From assembly GCA_024280885.1 (NCBI GenBank), contig JAJRPF010000045.1:296126-360125 (forward strand): a stretch of DNA of 64,000 bases, given 5' to 3'. Position 1 is the stretch's first letter, and each line of letters begins with the position of its first letter. The notes beneath the pieces are model-generated. The model was not told where the DNA came from. It saw nothing but the letters and a program-made list of their open reading frames with translations, and did no database searches. A program made the translations under genes and the position numbers. Source of the DNA: Planctomycetota bacterium (lineage in GTDB: Bacteria; Planctomycetota; JAJSAM01; JAJVHW01). Of the stretch, positions 53,095 to 62,764 are shown one piece after another.

Positions 53095-55713
53095 ATGAAG
53101 ACGCCTCGTGTTGCCGCCGCGCTCGCGCTGGCTGGCGCCGCGCTGACGCTGGGAGCTTGCAGGAGCGGTGAGTCCAAGAAGGACGCCGAACCGGCATCAA
53201 AGGCTCCCGCAACGTCCATGGACGAGACCGTGGCTGAGAAGCCCGGTGCTCCCACGGACACCGCTGATGCGCCGAATATGGACGAACTGCGCAAGGACCG
53301 AAACGTCCGAGAGCAGGCTCGCGCCACGCTCGTGCATCACTTCGTGAAGCTGGGTGACGAGGCCTTCGCGGCCTCGCGCTTCGACGACGCGAAGAAGCAC
53401 TACTCGGACGCGCTGGACCTCAATACGACCAACGAGCACGCTCGTCGCCGGATGCAGCAGATCGGTGCAGCACTCGGCGAGCGCGGTCTCACGGGCGCCG
53501 AGGTACTCGAAACGAGTACCGAGATCCGCCAGGTCCAGATCCAACAGGCGAAGGCCGAGGTCGCAAACCTCGTTGCCGAGGCCAAGGCGAAGGAAACCAC
53601 GGGTGATACGAGCGGCGCTGTCATGCGTTACGAGCGCGCGCTCGTAATCGTGCAGCTCTACCCGAAGACCGTGGATTTCCAGCCGACGGCTGACGGTCTG
53701 ACGGCCATGCTTGCCGAGGCCAAGGACAATGCGTCCGACGCCGCGGACTCCATGCGTCGTCGTCAACTGGCCGAGGCCCGCGAGCAGAAGCGGCTCGAGG
53801 CTGTCAAACAGCGCGCTGCGCAGCAGTCCCGCGTGGACAACCTCCTCCGGCAGGCCAACCAGGCCATGGAGAAGGGCTCGTATCAGTACGCTGAGAACCT
53901 CGCTCGCGAGATTCTCGACAGCGACCCGCTGAACGCCCAGGCGAAGCGTCTCCGCGAGATCGCTCGCGACGCGCGCTTCAACGCAGCCGACGAGCGCATC
54001 CAGAAGACGCTCCTCGACGAGTGGAAGCACGTCTTCGCAGACCTCCGCGAGGCATCCACCCCGCAGGTCGAGGACTACACCTTCCCCGACACATGGCTCG
54101 ACGTGCAGAGCCGGCGCAAGCCCCCGGGCCTGTCCAGCGTGGCAGACGCCGAGGACGACGCCAAGACGCGCGAGGTGCGCAACCGCTTGGCTGCCGCCCG
54201 CGTCACCGTCAACTTCAGTGACACGAGCATCGACGACGCGGTCGAGTATCTCGGTCGCCTCTCCGGCACGAACATCGTGGTTCTGCCAGACGCTCGCGAG
54301 GGCCGCTCGGACGACGAACTGTCGATCGCGCTCAAGCTCGACTCGGCCGAATCCATCGACAAGATCCTCGACCTGATCACGACGTTCCGCGGCCTCGCCT
54401 GGAACGTCTCCGACGGTGTCGTGCAGATCACGACCCCCGAGGCCGCGCGCGGCGAGTCCGTCGTGCAGCTCTACGACGTCAAGGACCTCGCGACGCCGAT
54501 CAACAACTTCCCGGGCGAAGAGGTCAACCTCGACCCGACCGGCGAAGCGTTCTTCGACGAAGAGGTTCGCGAGCCAGTAGCACCGTTCCTCCTCGACTCC
54601 ATCACGGAGTTGATCGAGCAGAACGTGGACACCATCGTCTGGGAAGAAGGCGGCTCCATCGAAGGCCTTGAGCCTGGAACTCTCGTCGTCAAGGCCCCGC
54701 CGGCAACGCACAAGAAGATCCAGAACCTGCTCGACGGCCTGCGCGGCGCTGGTGGCCTCCAGGTCGCCATCGAGACGCGCTTCGTCACGGTCGAGGACAA
54801 CTTCCTGCAAGAGGTCGGCGTTGATCTGCGCGGCCTCGGCGACCAGTCGGGCGGCGTCGGTATCCCCGGCAAGGGCGGCATTGGCGGCCCCGGTGGCATC
54901 TCCACCCCGATCACGTTCGACGACCTCTTCTTCGGGTCGGCCGGCGCCCCGCAGGGCATCGGCACCGGCAACGACGCCGGTATCTTCTACAGCCTCAACA
55001 GCGACGGCGACATCCGCGGCCGCTTCGAGAACCTCTTCGACGTGGCCCTCGGTCGCGCCGGAGCCCTCACCGCCCTCGGTGGCCTCTCCTTCCAGGGCAC
55101 GCTGATCGACGACACGCAGTTGTCCGTCATCCTGCGCGCCGTCGAGAAGAGTGATCGGTCCACGACGGTCGTCGCACCGCGCCTCACGGCGTACAACGGT
55201 CAGCGTGCGAACGTCACGGTTCTGAACCAACTCTCGTACATCGCTGACTTCGACGTCGAGATCGCCCAGGCCGCCCAGATCGGTGACCCGATTGTGCAGA
55301 CCCTGCGCGACGGTGTCATCCTGGACCTGCGCCCGGTCGTCAGTGCGGACCGCCGCTTCATCACCATGGAGTTGCGCCCGACGGTTGCGATCCTGCAGCG
55401 TCCCATCCGGACGTTCCAGACCACACTTGCCAACGGCCCGCCGGTCACGATCCAGCTTCCTGAGCTGGCTATCCAGCGCGTCCGCACCACGGTCACCATG
55501 CCGGACGGCGGCACGCTGATGCTCGGCGGCATGAAGTTCTTCACCGAGCGCCGCCTGGACTCCTCGGTCCCGTGGCTCTCCGACATCCCGATCGTGAGCT
55601 TCTTCGTCTCACGTAAGGGCACGTACCTCGAGAAGAGCAACCTTCTCGTCCTCATCCGCGCCCGCATCCTGCGGCCGGAAGAAGAGGAACCGGGCTCGGC
55701 TGCTTCGCGCTAG
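53095..55713 (+). CDS. Secretin (PilQ/GspD-type) lipoprotein with TPR N-terminus
   Basis: From the ATG at 53095, behind GGGAGGGG, the protein has 872 residues. The lipobox is L-G-A-C at residue 22. A TPR/coiled-coil region (about 60-330) follows, then STN/N-domain-like modules (V-N-F-S-D-T-S-I-D-D-A-V-E-Y-L-G about 375; T-T-P-E-A-A-R-G about 445). The secretin pore domain occupies about 690-860 with V-V-A-P-R-L-T-A-Y-N-G, T-M-P-D-G-G-T-L-M-L-G-G and V-P-W-L-S-D-I-P-I-V-S-F-F. Secretins form multimeric outer-membrane channels, and lipidation favours pilotin-free assembly. Residues 712-734 are shared with the HEAT protein at 37531-38769. A strong terminator follows. Confidence 0.92.
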   Translation: MKTPRVAAALALAGAALTLGACRSGESKKDAEPASKAPATSMDETVAEKPGAPTDTADAPNMDELRKDRNVREQARATLVHHFVKLGDEAFAASRFDDAKKHYSDALDLNTTNEHARRRMQQIGAALGERGLTGAEVLETSTEIRQVQIQQAKAEVANLVAEAKAKETTGDTSGAVMRYERALVIVQLYPKTVDFQPTADGLTAMLAEAKDNASDAADSMRRRQLAEAREQKRLEAVKQRAAQQSRVDNLLRQANQAMEKGSYQYAENLAREILDSDPLNAQAKRLREIARDARFNAADERIQKTLLDEWKHVFADLREASTPQVEDYTFPDTWLDVQSRRKPPGLSSVADAEDDAKTREVRNRLAAARVTVNFSDTSIDDAVEYLGRLSGTNIVVLPDAREGRSDDELSIALKLDSAESIDKILDLITTFRGLAWNVSDGVVQITTPEAARGESVVQLYDVKDLATPINNFPGEEVNLDPTGEAFFDEEVREPVAPFLLDSITELIEQNVDTIVWEEGGSIEGLEPGTLVVKAPPATHKKIQNLLDGLRGAGGLQVAIETRFVTVEDNFLQEVGVDLRGLGDQSGGVGIPGKGGIGGPGGISTPITFDDLFFGSAGAPQGIGTGNDAGIFYSLNSDGDIRGRFENLFDVALGRAGALTALGGLSFQGTLIDDTQLSVILRAVEKSDRSTTVVAPRLTAYNGQRANVTVLNQLSYIADFDVEIAQAAQIGDPIVQTLRDGVILDLRPVVSADRRFITMELRPTVAILQRPIRTFQTTLANGPPVTIQLPELAIQRVRTTVTMPDGGTLMLGGMKFFTERRLDSSVPWLSDIPIVSFFVSRKGTYLEKSNLLVLIRARILRPEEEEPGSAASR

Positions 55714-55738
55714 CGGAGTCGGTTCAGACTGAACAAAC

Positions 55739-55770
55739 AAGAGGGGGAGGCCGAGAGGCCTCCCCCTCTT
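55739..55770. terminator. Terminator hairpin after the secretin gene
   Basis: A 14-bp perfect stem (AAGAGGGGGAGGCC with GGCCTCCCCCTCTT) closes a GAGA tetraloop 25 bases after the stop. CTCTT at its end gives a short pyrimidine tail. It should separate the secretin transcript from the downstream TPR/ExbB genes. Confidence 0.85.
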
Positions 55771-55800
55771 CGCATGGACGGCCCCTCTTCGCATGGACGG
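55764..55800 (+). repeat. 18-bp direct repeat
   Basis: CCCTCTTCGCATGGACGG occurs at 55764-55781 and 55783-55800, one base apart, overlapping the right arm of the terminator hairpin. It appears to be a local duplication. Confidence 0.85.
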
Positions 55801-56688
55801 TCCCAGCCGCGCGCCACGGGTCCACCGAAGGGCCCCGCCCGAGCCGATCCGTCGGAGCCTGCCCACGCCCAAGAGCGTTGCTCCGGGTCCCCGGTCAGCG
55901 GCGCTCAACGGCGATCGCCAGCCGGAGCCAGGTGTCGCGCCGATGCCCGGGTACCCTCTGGAAAGCCCCGCACGTCGAGGGGGTCGGGGGGCTCTTCTGG
56001 GAGGAACGGTCTCTTCTGGGAACCGAGGAGCGCACGCTGTCGGCGACCCGAAATACCGTGCCAGGCTCAGATTTTTTCGCGCGGCCACCCGGCCCGACGA
56101 GGGCGAGGCTCCTCGGCGCACGGGAAAATTGAGCCAGGCACGCGATTTCGGGCCGTCCACCCCCTCGGTCGATCTTGGAACCTGGGGACGGGAATCGGGG
56201 ACCCGAGGGGACGAGGAATGGGGACTCAGGTCCGGAGATCAGGGGACGCTGAACCAGAGAACTCCCAACTGCACTGCTTGACGGTTCGCCACGTTCCCCT
56301 ACAGTGGCAAGCGCCTGTTCGTCCCCGCGCGGGGCTCGAAACCCCTACACAGGAAGGGCCCCCGCGCATGTTCTACGACGATCTCTCCCACACCGACCGG
56401 TCCGCCGGCGCTGACGCCGCCATGTCGGCCGAATCGACCACAGGAATCCCTGTGTTGTCGAGGCTTTCCGCTCGTCTTCGCCACCTCTGGACAGATGTTG
56501 CGCGGACCCTGCGCGCTGGCTACGATCCGCGGCAGTTCCGTCCGGATTCCACCGGAAGGCGCGGAACTAGGGCATTTGGGCAACGCGATCCAGCGCATGA
56601 TCGAACGATCTCCGCACCCTCTGCGGCCGTTCGAACCTGTGCTGCGCTTCGGTTTCGCGCGCGTCGCCCCCACTCGATCGAGGTCAGA
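55771..56688. other. 900-bp region without a supported gene
   Basis: The gap holds the 18-bp direct repeat, the inverted repeat at 56047-56152 and scattered frames. From an ATG at 56368, behind AGGAAGGG, an open frame runs without a stop into the TPR gene (M-F-Y-D-D-L-S-H-T-D-R), adding 107 codons before the signal peptide. The signal peptide at 56689 argues that this extension is untranslated or is a separate leader. Confidence 0.45.
56047..56152. repeat. Inverted repeat, second REP-like family
   Basis: Arms at about 56047-56077 and 56125-56152 are inverted copies that match except for about three bases and one gap. Each holds GAGCC(T/A)GGCACG and ATTTCGGG. The GAGCC-GG-CA centre resembles that of the kinase-flanking repeats (GGAGCCAGGACA), so the two classes may belong to one superfamily of palindromic elements. 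Confidence 0.75.
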
Positions 56689-59600
56689 ATGACTCCACGT
56701 TTCCGCGGACTGCGCTTCGCTCTCGTCATCGTCGGTCTGGCCGCTGTCATCGGGCCCGCTCGCCTCGCGAGCGCCGCGGACGACGACTTCGAATTCGCGC
56801 AGGCGCTCTCGGATCGCGGCTACCAGGACCTGGCCGAAGAGCAGTTCAATGAGTTACTCAACGACTCGAAGAAGAGCGCCAAGGAGAAGGCCGAGGGCCA
56901 ATACGGCCTCGCTCTCATCAAGCGCTACAACGCACGCATCGCCGCCGGAGAGACCAGGGAACGTCTTCGCAAGCCGATGCCCGAGGTGCTGGGACTCTTC
57001 GAAGAGGCCGAGGCAGCGCTGAAGCAGTTCATCGACCGCAACACCGGCCACGAGCGCCTGCTCGCGGCGAAACTCGACCGCGCGAAGCTCATCACCGACC
57101 GCGCGGACTACATCGACCGCGCCATCGAGAACGATTGGGTCCCCGCGGACGTCACCGTCGCCGAACTGAAGGCGCAAGTCGCCTCGGGTTACGACACCGC
57201 GATCGGCCTGCTGAAGGCGGGCGAGGACGTCGCTCGCGCCGATCTGGAGAAAGAGCAGCCCAACACCGAGTCCTACTCCATCGCCGAGGAGAAGCTCGGC
57301 ACCCTCTGGCTCTATAAGATCGTAGCGCTCTACGGCAAGGGCGCGGCGCTCCCCGATGGCGACACGGCCGGTGTCGCGGCACTCACCACTGCCGTCGACG
57401 AGATCGGCGAGTTCATGTGGCTCTTCGACGGCACGGTGAAGGGACTGTGGGCCTTTCACTACAGCGCGCTTTGCAACTGGCGCCTGGACAAGCCGAAGGA
57501 CGCGATCCGCGACATGCGCGATGCCGCAACGTACGTCGAAGAGGCCGACGGCAATCTCGTCGGGCGCGCCATCGCCCTGCTCTCGTACCAGAAGCTGGGC
57601 GAGATCGCGATCGCGATCGCGCCGCGCCACGGCGACGAATATCTCGACACGGCAGAAAGTGTGTTCGAGACGCTGCCGACCAAATGGCCGACGTTCCTCG
57701 AGGACGCCGCGGGACAACGGGCCGCGCTCTCGCATGCGCGCGTTCTCGCGGCGCTCGGCAATGCGACCGCCGCCTTGGAACTTGTGCAAACCGTCATTCG
57801 GAAGGCCGAAGAAAAGGGCACCCGCGTCAACTACGACGCAGGCAAGGTCCTGAGCGACCTTCTGGCCGCTGGCGGCGGCGGCGGGGCCGCGCTCGACCCC
57901 GCCCTGCTCAATCGCATCGCGATGAGCAAGTGGGCGGACTCCGACATGCGCGGGGCGATCAAGGGCTTCCAGGCGGTGATCGGTGCCTGCTCCACGCCGG
58001 AGCAGATGGATGAATTCGGCTGGCGTGCTTGGGATTTCATCGGTCGTTGCTACGGCGTCGAAGGGCGCTACTACGAAGCGTACCTCGCCTTCGCAGCGCT
58101 CGAGACGTCGTGGTCCAAGGACAAGCAGAACGCCATTCTCGCCGAGCTCACGAACGAGACCGGCTTCTCGGCTGCGTCTGCGATCAACGCACTCGCCGTC
58201 GAGACCAAGGACAAGTCGGAGCAGAAGCGTCTGACCGACCTGAAGGACGAGCTCTACGAGGACTTCACGAAGAACCACCCTGACAGCCCGCGCAACCAGA
58301 GCCTGGACTACCGATCCGCCGAGAAGAAGCGCCAAGACGCACAGAACTTGCGCCGCGCGGGCGACCACGCCGCGGCGCTGGCGGCGTTTGCCGAGGCCCG
58401 CCAGCTCTACGCAAAGATCGAGAAGACCAATCCTTCGATCGACAAGATCGGGGCACGACTGGCTCAGATGACGCGCCTGGAAGCTCTCTGCCACCAGGGA
58501 CTCGGCGACGACGCGAAGGCGCTCGCCGGACTCGAAAAAGCCATCCAGGAGTCGAAGGCATGGCTCGCCGAGAAGCGCGCTCCGGCGGAAGGCTCTGAAG
58601 TGCGCCGCGCACGCGCCGCGGGTCGCAACATTTCGCTGACCAACATCCTGACGTCGCTCTCGCTGACAGCCGACGTGACACCCGACGCAGCAGGGAGGAC
58701 GGCGGCGTACGAAGGTCTGCTCACTGCGCTGACGCAGTACGAGGACGAGTTCATCAAGAGCGCGAACCGAGGCCAGTCGTTCGTTGACCAGTGGCGCGCC
58801 GAGGCGTTCATCGGCATCGTCAATATCGACCGCGCCGACGAACTCGTCTCGAAGCTGATCGCGGACAACCCCGCGCTCCCGAACGGGCCATACCTCGCAG
58901 CACTCGTCGCCAAGGCGCGCGAAGCCGAGGCTCGCGAGTGGGAGAAGAAGACCGACTTCGACCGTGCCCGCGACCTCTACATCCGCGCTGCGAAGCTGCG
59001 CGAGTACGCGATCAACCAGACGAGCGAGCGCACCGGGAAGACCAGTCCCGCGTCGCTCAAGTTCTTGGGCGACACCTTCAAGAAGGCGGAGGCGTTCGGC
59101 GAGGCCGAGGCGTACTACCGTGCAGCACTCGCCGCCTACGAGGCCAAGAGCCAAGCGGAGCAGGCGCGCGCCTTGCGCATCGAGCTGATCGGCCTGCTGA
59201 TCGCCCAGGGCAAATTCGACGAGGCCATCCCGCAACTCGAGGTGCTCCTCGTTCCGGCGGAGGCCGACCGGGCCAAGGTGCTCGAGCGCCTCGGCGCGAA
59301 CGATCAGATCAACACCGACGAGTTGAAGGATCTACTCAAGATCATGTCGAACAACAGGCGCATCCTCGACTTGCTGTCGAGCGCGTATCTGAAGGCGGGC
59401 CGCAACGAGAAGGACTACCTGCGCTGCATCAACATCGCCGCGATCATGATCTATGCGCACCCGAAGGACGATCGGCACGACGCGGCCTTCATCGGCTATC
59501 AGTTGCGCCTAGCCGGTGGCTACCTCCGGTACGGACTGCTCACGGGCAAGCCCGAGGCGTTCCGCGCAGCGTCGAGTCTGGTCACCAATCGGGTCGTCAT

Positions 59601-59691
59601 TCCGGGCCTGTTGGACACCTACAACGAGACCGTTCCCGGATCGAAGAAGCAGTTCGAGGAGATCCTCGCGAAGGCCAAGGAAAAGCTGTAG
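56689..59691 (+). CDS. Large secreted TPR-type protein
   Basis: The ATG at 56689 begins a signal peptide (L-R-F-A-L-V-I-V-G-L-A-A-V-I-G-P-A-R-L-A-S-A), giving 1000 residues. The mature protein is almost wholly helical, with many degenerate TPR-like pairs (Q-A-L-S-D-R-G-Y-Q-D-L-A-E-E-Q-F-N-E-L-L, A-E-A-Y-Y-R-A-A-L-A-A-Y-E). It resembles the long periplasmic TPR proteins found before ExbB/ExbD genes in planctomycetes, whose role is not established. The next gene starts five bases after its stop, and ExbB follows, so one operon is likely. No catalytic motif is seen. Confidence 0.75.
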   Translation: MTPRFRGLRFALVIVGLAAVIGPARLASAADDDFEFAQALSDRGYQDLAEEQFNELLNDSKKSAKEKAEGQYGLALIKRYNARIAAGETRERLRKPMPEVLGLFEEAEAALKQFIDRNTGHERLLAAKLDRAKLITDRADYIDRAIENDWVPADVTVAELKAQVASGYDTAIGLLKAGEDVARADLEKEQPNTESYSIAEEKLGTLWLYKIVALYGKGAALPDGDTAGVAALTTAVDEIGEFMWLFDGTVKGLWAFHYSALCNWRLDKPKDAIRDMRDAATYVEEADGNLVGRAIALLSYQKLGEIAIAIAPRHGDEYLDTAESVFETLPTKWPTFLEDAAGQRAALSHARVLAALGNATAALELVQTVIRKAEEKGTRVNYDAGKVLSDLLAAGGGGGAALDPALLNRIAMSKWADSDMRGAIKGFQAVIGACSTPEQMDEFGWRAWDFIGRCYGVEGRYYEAYLAFAALETSWSKDKQNAILAELTNETGFSAASAINALAVETKDKSEQKRLTDLKDELYEDFTKNHPDSPRNQSLDYRSAEKKRQDAQNLRRAGDHAAALAAFAEARQLYAKIEKTNPSIDKIGARLAQMTRLEALCHQGLGDDAKALAGLEKAIQESKAWLAEKRAPAEGSEVRRARAAGRNISLTNILTSLSLTADVTPDAAGRTAAYEGLLTALTQYEDEFIKSANRGQSFVDQWRAEAFIGIVNIDRADELVSKLIADNPALPNGPYLAALVAKAREAEAREWEKKTDFDRARDLYIRAAKLREYAINQTSERTGKTSPASLKFLGDTFKKAEAFGEAEAYYRAALAAYEAKSQAEQARALRIELIGLLIAQGKFDEAIPQLEVLLVPAEADRAKVLERLGANDQINTDELKDLLKIMSNNRRILDLLSSAYLKAGRNEKDYLRCINIAAIMIYAHPKDDRHDAAFIGYQLRLAGGYLRYGLLTGKPEAFRAASSLVTNRVVIPGLLDTYNETVPGSKKQFEEILAKAKEKL

Positions 59692-59695
59692 AGCC

Positions 59696-60883
59696 ATGAG
59701 GAACGAATTCAACATGCGAACGAACGCACCCCGTATCCCCACGCTCGTCGGTACCGCCGTCCTGCCGGCACTCGCGCTGGCCATGACGTGTGGCATCGCG
59801 CTCGGCAAGACCAAGGCCGATGACAAGAAGGCCGACGGACCGAAGACGGACAGCATCGTCTACGTCCAGGGCGGCGAGCAGAAGACGCGGGCCAAGGTCG
59901 TCGTCTCCAGCGCGGACTGGGACGCCGTGAAGTTCAAGGCGGGCTCAATCGGCGGAAGCACCGTCGTGGACATCGTCTGGGGCGACGCACCGCGCGAGTA
60001 CGCGCAGGGCCTGCGTGCCCTCCGCACCCGCGACGGCCGCGCAGCGAAGGATGCCTTCGTAGGGTGCATGAACGCACGTGCGGCCGGAATCGTCGAACGC
60101 GCCTGGATCGATGAACTCGCCCAGGTCGGGCTCGGCGAGGCGTATCTGCTTCTCGCGCTCAAGGACGACGCGGCCTACGGCAAGGCCAAGAACGCCTTCC
60201 AGGCTGCGCTCGACGCCAACGCGAAGAGTCTCCACGCCAACCAGATCCTGCGCGGCCTCGCGGAAGCAGAGCTCGGACAGGGCAACGCAGCGGCGGCTCA
60301 GAAGCACGCCGACGCGCTCGTCACGGCCGGTCGCTCGGCGCGCCGCCCGCTGTGGGAAGTCGACGGCCTCTTCCTGCGCGCAACGACCATGCGCTCGAGC
60401 GGCAACACTGCCGGTGCCGGAACGGCGTACAAGGATGCCGCGCGCGTTGCCGGACAGTACGCGAGCACCGAGAAGTCGCCCAGCGCGAAGAAGGCCCTCG
60501 CGTCGTTGCAGCGGCAAGCCGCCGCACAGGCCGGCTGGGTCGTCCTCGACGCGGCGATCGCGTCGCGCAAGCCGGCCGAGTTTGATAAGGCCCGCACGTA
60601 CTTCCGGTCATTGACGCAAAAGTTGGGTCGGGAGCCGGAAGTCCTGGCGGCCGTCGAGAATGCTCTCGGCGTCATCAAATTCGCCACCGACGACGCATAC
60701 GGTGCGCTGCGACATTTCCAGACCACCGAAGTGAAGTACTTCAGCGTGGCGGGCGAGGTCGCCCGTTCGCTCTACTACCAGTCGAAATGCTGGGAGAAGC
60801 TTGGTGACGCCGCGATGCAGAAAGCGCGCGCCAAGGATCTCAGCGACTACTACCCCAAGTCTGAATGGGCCCGGAAGCTCTAG
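59696..60883 (+). CDS. Secreted helical-repeat protein
   Basis: The ATG at 59696 (or 59714, which leaves a more compact signal) encodes about 395 residues with a signal ending near A-L-A-M-T-C-G-I-A-L-G. A beta-rich start (S-I-V-Y-V-Q-G-G-E-Q-K-T-R-A-K-V-V) is followed by helical TPR-like repeats (Y-L-L-L-A-L-K-D-D-A-A-Y-G-K-A-K-N-A-F). It sits between the large TPR protein and exbB in the same direction. A periplasmic partner of the ExbB/ExbD motor is a reasonable guess. Confidence 0.65.
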   Translation: MRNEFNMRTNAPRIPTLVGTAVLPALALAMTCGIALGKTKADDKKADGPKTDSIVYVQGGEQKTRAKVVVSSADWDAVKFKAGSIGGSTVVDIVWGDAPREYAQGLRALRTRDGRAAKDAFVGCMNARAAGIVERAWIDELAQVGLGEAYLLLALKDDAAYGKAKNAFQAALDANAKSLHANQILRGLAEAELGQGNAAAAQKHADALVTAGRSARRPLWEVDGLFLRATTMRSSGNTAGAGTAYKDAARVAGQYASTEKSPSAKKALASLQRQAAAQAGWVVLDAAIASRKPAEFDKARTYFRSLTQKLGREPEVLAAVENALGVIKFATDDAYGALRHFQTTEVKYFSVAGEVARSLYYQSKCWEKLGDAAMQKARAKDLSDYYPKSEWARKL

Positions 60884-60973
60884 AGTTCACATAGCGCCGC
60901 CCGAGGGGTCAGGCGACGACGTGTGAGAGGGCAGAGATCCGGGACCGACGTTTACGAGCAAGGAGTTGGTTCA

Positions 60974-61699
60974 ATGCGCAAGTGGAAGAACATGACGGCT
61001 GCCATGGCAGTCGGTTTCCTCACTGTCCTGCCGGCAGTGACGGCCTTCGCCCAGGAAGGTGCTTCGACGGACGATGGCAACGTGACGATCGGCAAGGTCA
61101 TCGCGTGGGGCGGCATCGTGGGCGGCGTCGTCATCGCGATGTCAGTCGCCATGGTCGCCCTCGTGATCGAGCACTTCGTCTCGATCCAGCGTGACAAGCT
61201 GGTCCCGCCGGAGATCATCGACGAGATCGAGGCGCTCTTCGAGGAAGAGGAGTACCAGGAGGCGCTCGAGCTCTGCGAGTCCGAGCCGAACTACCTCACC
61301 AACATGCTCGCCGCCGCGCTGCCGAAGCTGAACGCCGGCTTCGACGTGATGGAAGAGCACCTCGACGAGGCGCACGCGATGGAGGCCGTCAAGCTCCACA
61401 CCAAGATCAGCTACCTGTCGCTGATCGCGAACCTCGCCCCTATGTGTGGGCTGTTCGGCACGGTGCTCGGAATGGTTGGCGCCTTCAACTCGATCGTGAA
61501 GCTCGGCCCTGCCGTCACGCCTAAGGACCTCGCGTCCGGTGTCCAGCAGGCGCTCATCACGACGCTCTTCGGCCTCGTGGTCGCGATCCCGGCGATCGCG
61601 TTCTACTTCTTCTTCCGGAACAAGGTCGTCCGCATCACCTACGAGTTCAAGGCGATCGGCGAGGACCTCATCGAGCGGTTCCGGCCGCAGCAGAGGTAG
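60974..61699 (+). CDS. exbB: ExbB/TolQ/MotA-family proton channel
   Basis: From the ATG at 60974, behind AAGGAGTT, the protein has 241 residues. A signal-like N-terminus ending A-V-T-A-F-A-Q precedes the first core helix (A-W-G-G-I-V-G-G-V-V-I-A-M-S). The other two helices carry the family sequence A-P-M-C-G-L-F-G-T-V-L-G-M-V-G-A-F and A-L-I-T-T-L-F-G-L-V-V-A-I-P-A. ExbB forms the pentameric stator that passes protons with ExbD. An N-terminal signal extension is common in planctomycete and Bacteroidetes ExbBs. Three ExbD genes follow. Confidence 0.95.
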   Translation: MRKWKNMTAAMAVGFLTVLPAVTAFAQEGASTDDGNVTIGKVIAWGGIVGGVVIAMSVAMVALVIEHFVSIQRDKLVPPEIIDEIEALFEEEEYQEALELCESEPNYLTNMLAAALPKLNAGFDVMEEHLDEAHAMEAVKLHTKISYLSLIANLAPMCGLFGTVLGMVGAFNSIVKLGPAVTPKDLASGVQQALITTLFGLVVAIPAIAFYFFFRNKVVRITYEFKAIGEDLIERFRPQQR

Positions 61700-61705
61700 A
61701 GCCCA

Positions 61706-62236
61706 ATGGCCAAGAAGAAGACGAAGAACGGCGATCTCGGAAAGGACGTCGAAGGCGGCGCCGAGATGGATATGACGCCGATGATCGACATCACATTCCA
61801 GTTGATCATCTTCTTCCTGGTGGCCAACGACCTCACGCGTAAGGAGACTGAAGAACTCAAGCTCCCGCAGGCGATCCACGGCAGTGTTGATTTGGCGTCG
61901 GAGAAGGATCTCCGCGTCATTATCAACATCATGAAGCCGGACAACCCGGCCAATCCGCCGAAGATCCCCGAGGTCAAGGTCAAGGGAAGGTCATACGATC
62001 TGCCCGACCTCACGCGCTACATGCGGTCCATGGCCGACTTGAAGCGTGAAGAGCCGGCAGGGGCGAACGCGCCGAGTGCGATCTACGTACTCATCCGCGC
62101 CGACAAGCAGACGCCCTGGCAGCACGTCCAGTACGTGATGCAGGTGTGCGCAGACCCCACCGTCCGCATCTACAAGATGCAATTCGCGACGACCAAGCGC
62201 GAAGACGGCCGCAACACACAGAGCTCGGGCCAATAG
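61706..62236 (+). CDS. exbD: ExbD/TolR-family protein 1
   Basis: This 176-residue protein has one N-terminal membrane helix preceded by the motor motif M-D-M-T-P-M-I-D-I-T-F-Q-L; the aspartate in P-M-I-D is the proton-path residue. The periplasmic part ends with the domain I-Y-V-L-I-R-A-D-K-Q-T-P-W-Q-H-V-Q-Y-V-M. It starts six bases after exbB and is surely co-transcribed. Basic residues at the start (M-A-K-K-K-T-K) orient the N-terminus inside. Confidence 0.94.
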   Translation: MAKKKTKNGDLGKDVEGGAEMDMTPMIDITFQLIIFFLVANDLTRKETEELKLPQAIHGSVDLASEKDLRVIINIMKPDNPANPPKIPEVKVKGRSYDLPDLTRYMRSMADLKREEPAGANAPSAIYVLIRADKQTPWQHVQYVMQVCADPTVRIYKMQFATTKREDGRNTQSSGQ

Positions 62237-62245
62237 GAGGCAGTC

Positions 62246-62764
62246 ATGGACGACGAAGAACTACCGAAGCCCGACATGACCCCCATGATCGACGTGGTGT
62301 TCCAGCTCCTCATCTTCTTCCTCGTGACGATGAAGTTCAAGACGCTGGACATGAAGATCGAGGCCTTCCTTCCGAAGGACCGCGGTCTCGCGGCGACCAT
62401 CACGAAGCTCGAGGAGAAGCCCAAGATCGTGGCTGTCCTCAAGCGCAAGAGCTCGGGGAACGTGCTTGAGAAGAGCAGCCGAGTTCGCGTTCAGAATCAG
62501 ACCATCGGCACCAGCGATAAAGCGGATACGTGGAGACTCTTGACCAGCAAGGCCAAGGAAATCCTCGATCGGCACATCGCCAACGACGGTGACCCCGCCG
62601 ACGTGAAGGGCGAAGTCGATGCGTCGTCATTGGTTCCCACGGGCGACGTCGTTCGCGCGGTGGACGCCTTCATTGCAGCCGGGCTGCAGGATGTCACCTT
62701 CATCGGTGCTCCGCCTCCCGGTTCGTCGCTCGACAAGATCAAAGAAGCCGCGGGCGTTCGTTAG
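62246..62764 (+). CDS. exbD: ExbD/TolR-family protein 2
   Basis: This 172-residue ExbD has D-M-T-P-M-I-D-V-V-F-Q-L-L-I-F-F-L at its start. The periplasmic domain is diverged: instead of the usual V-x-I-x-A-D motif it has V-D-A-S-S-L-V-P-T-G-D-V-V-R-A-V-D-A-F and a G/P-rich end. It is most like the third ExbD (shared F-K-T-L-D-M-K-I and the same domain layout), so these two probably duplicated from one gene. AGGAGG precedes the ATG. A strong hairpin follows. Confidence 0.93.
   Translation: MDDEELPKPDMTPMIDVVFQLLIFFLVTMKFKTLDMKIEAFLPKDRGLAATITKLEEKPKIVAVLKRKSSGNVLEKSSRVRVQNQTIGTSDKADTWRLLTSKAKEILDRHIANDGDPADVKGEVDASSLVPTGDVVRAVDAFIAAGLQDVTFIGAPPPGSSLDKIKEAAGVR

Noticed and set aside
53197..55230. 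677-residue minus-strand frame opposite the secretin
   Set aside because: It is a shadow of the plus-strand coding frame. The secretin has clear domain motifs, whereas the antisense frame has none.
56854..59235. 793-residue minus-strand frame opposite the large TPR protein
   Set aside because: It is another high-GC shadow frame, with no signal or domain; the plus strand has a signal peptide and operon context.
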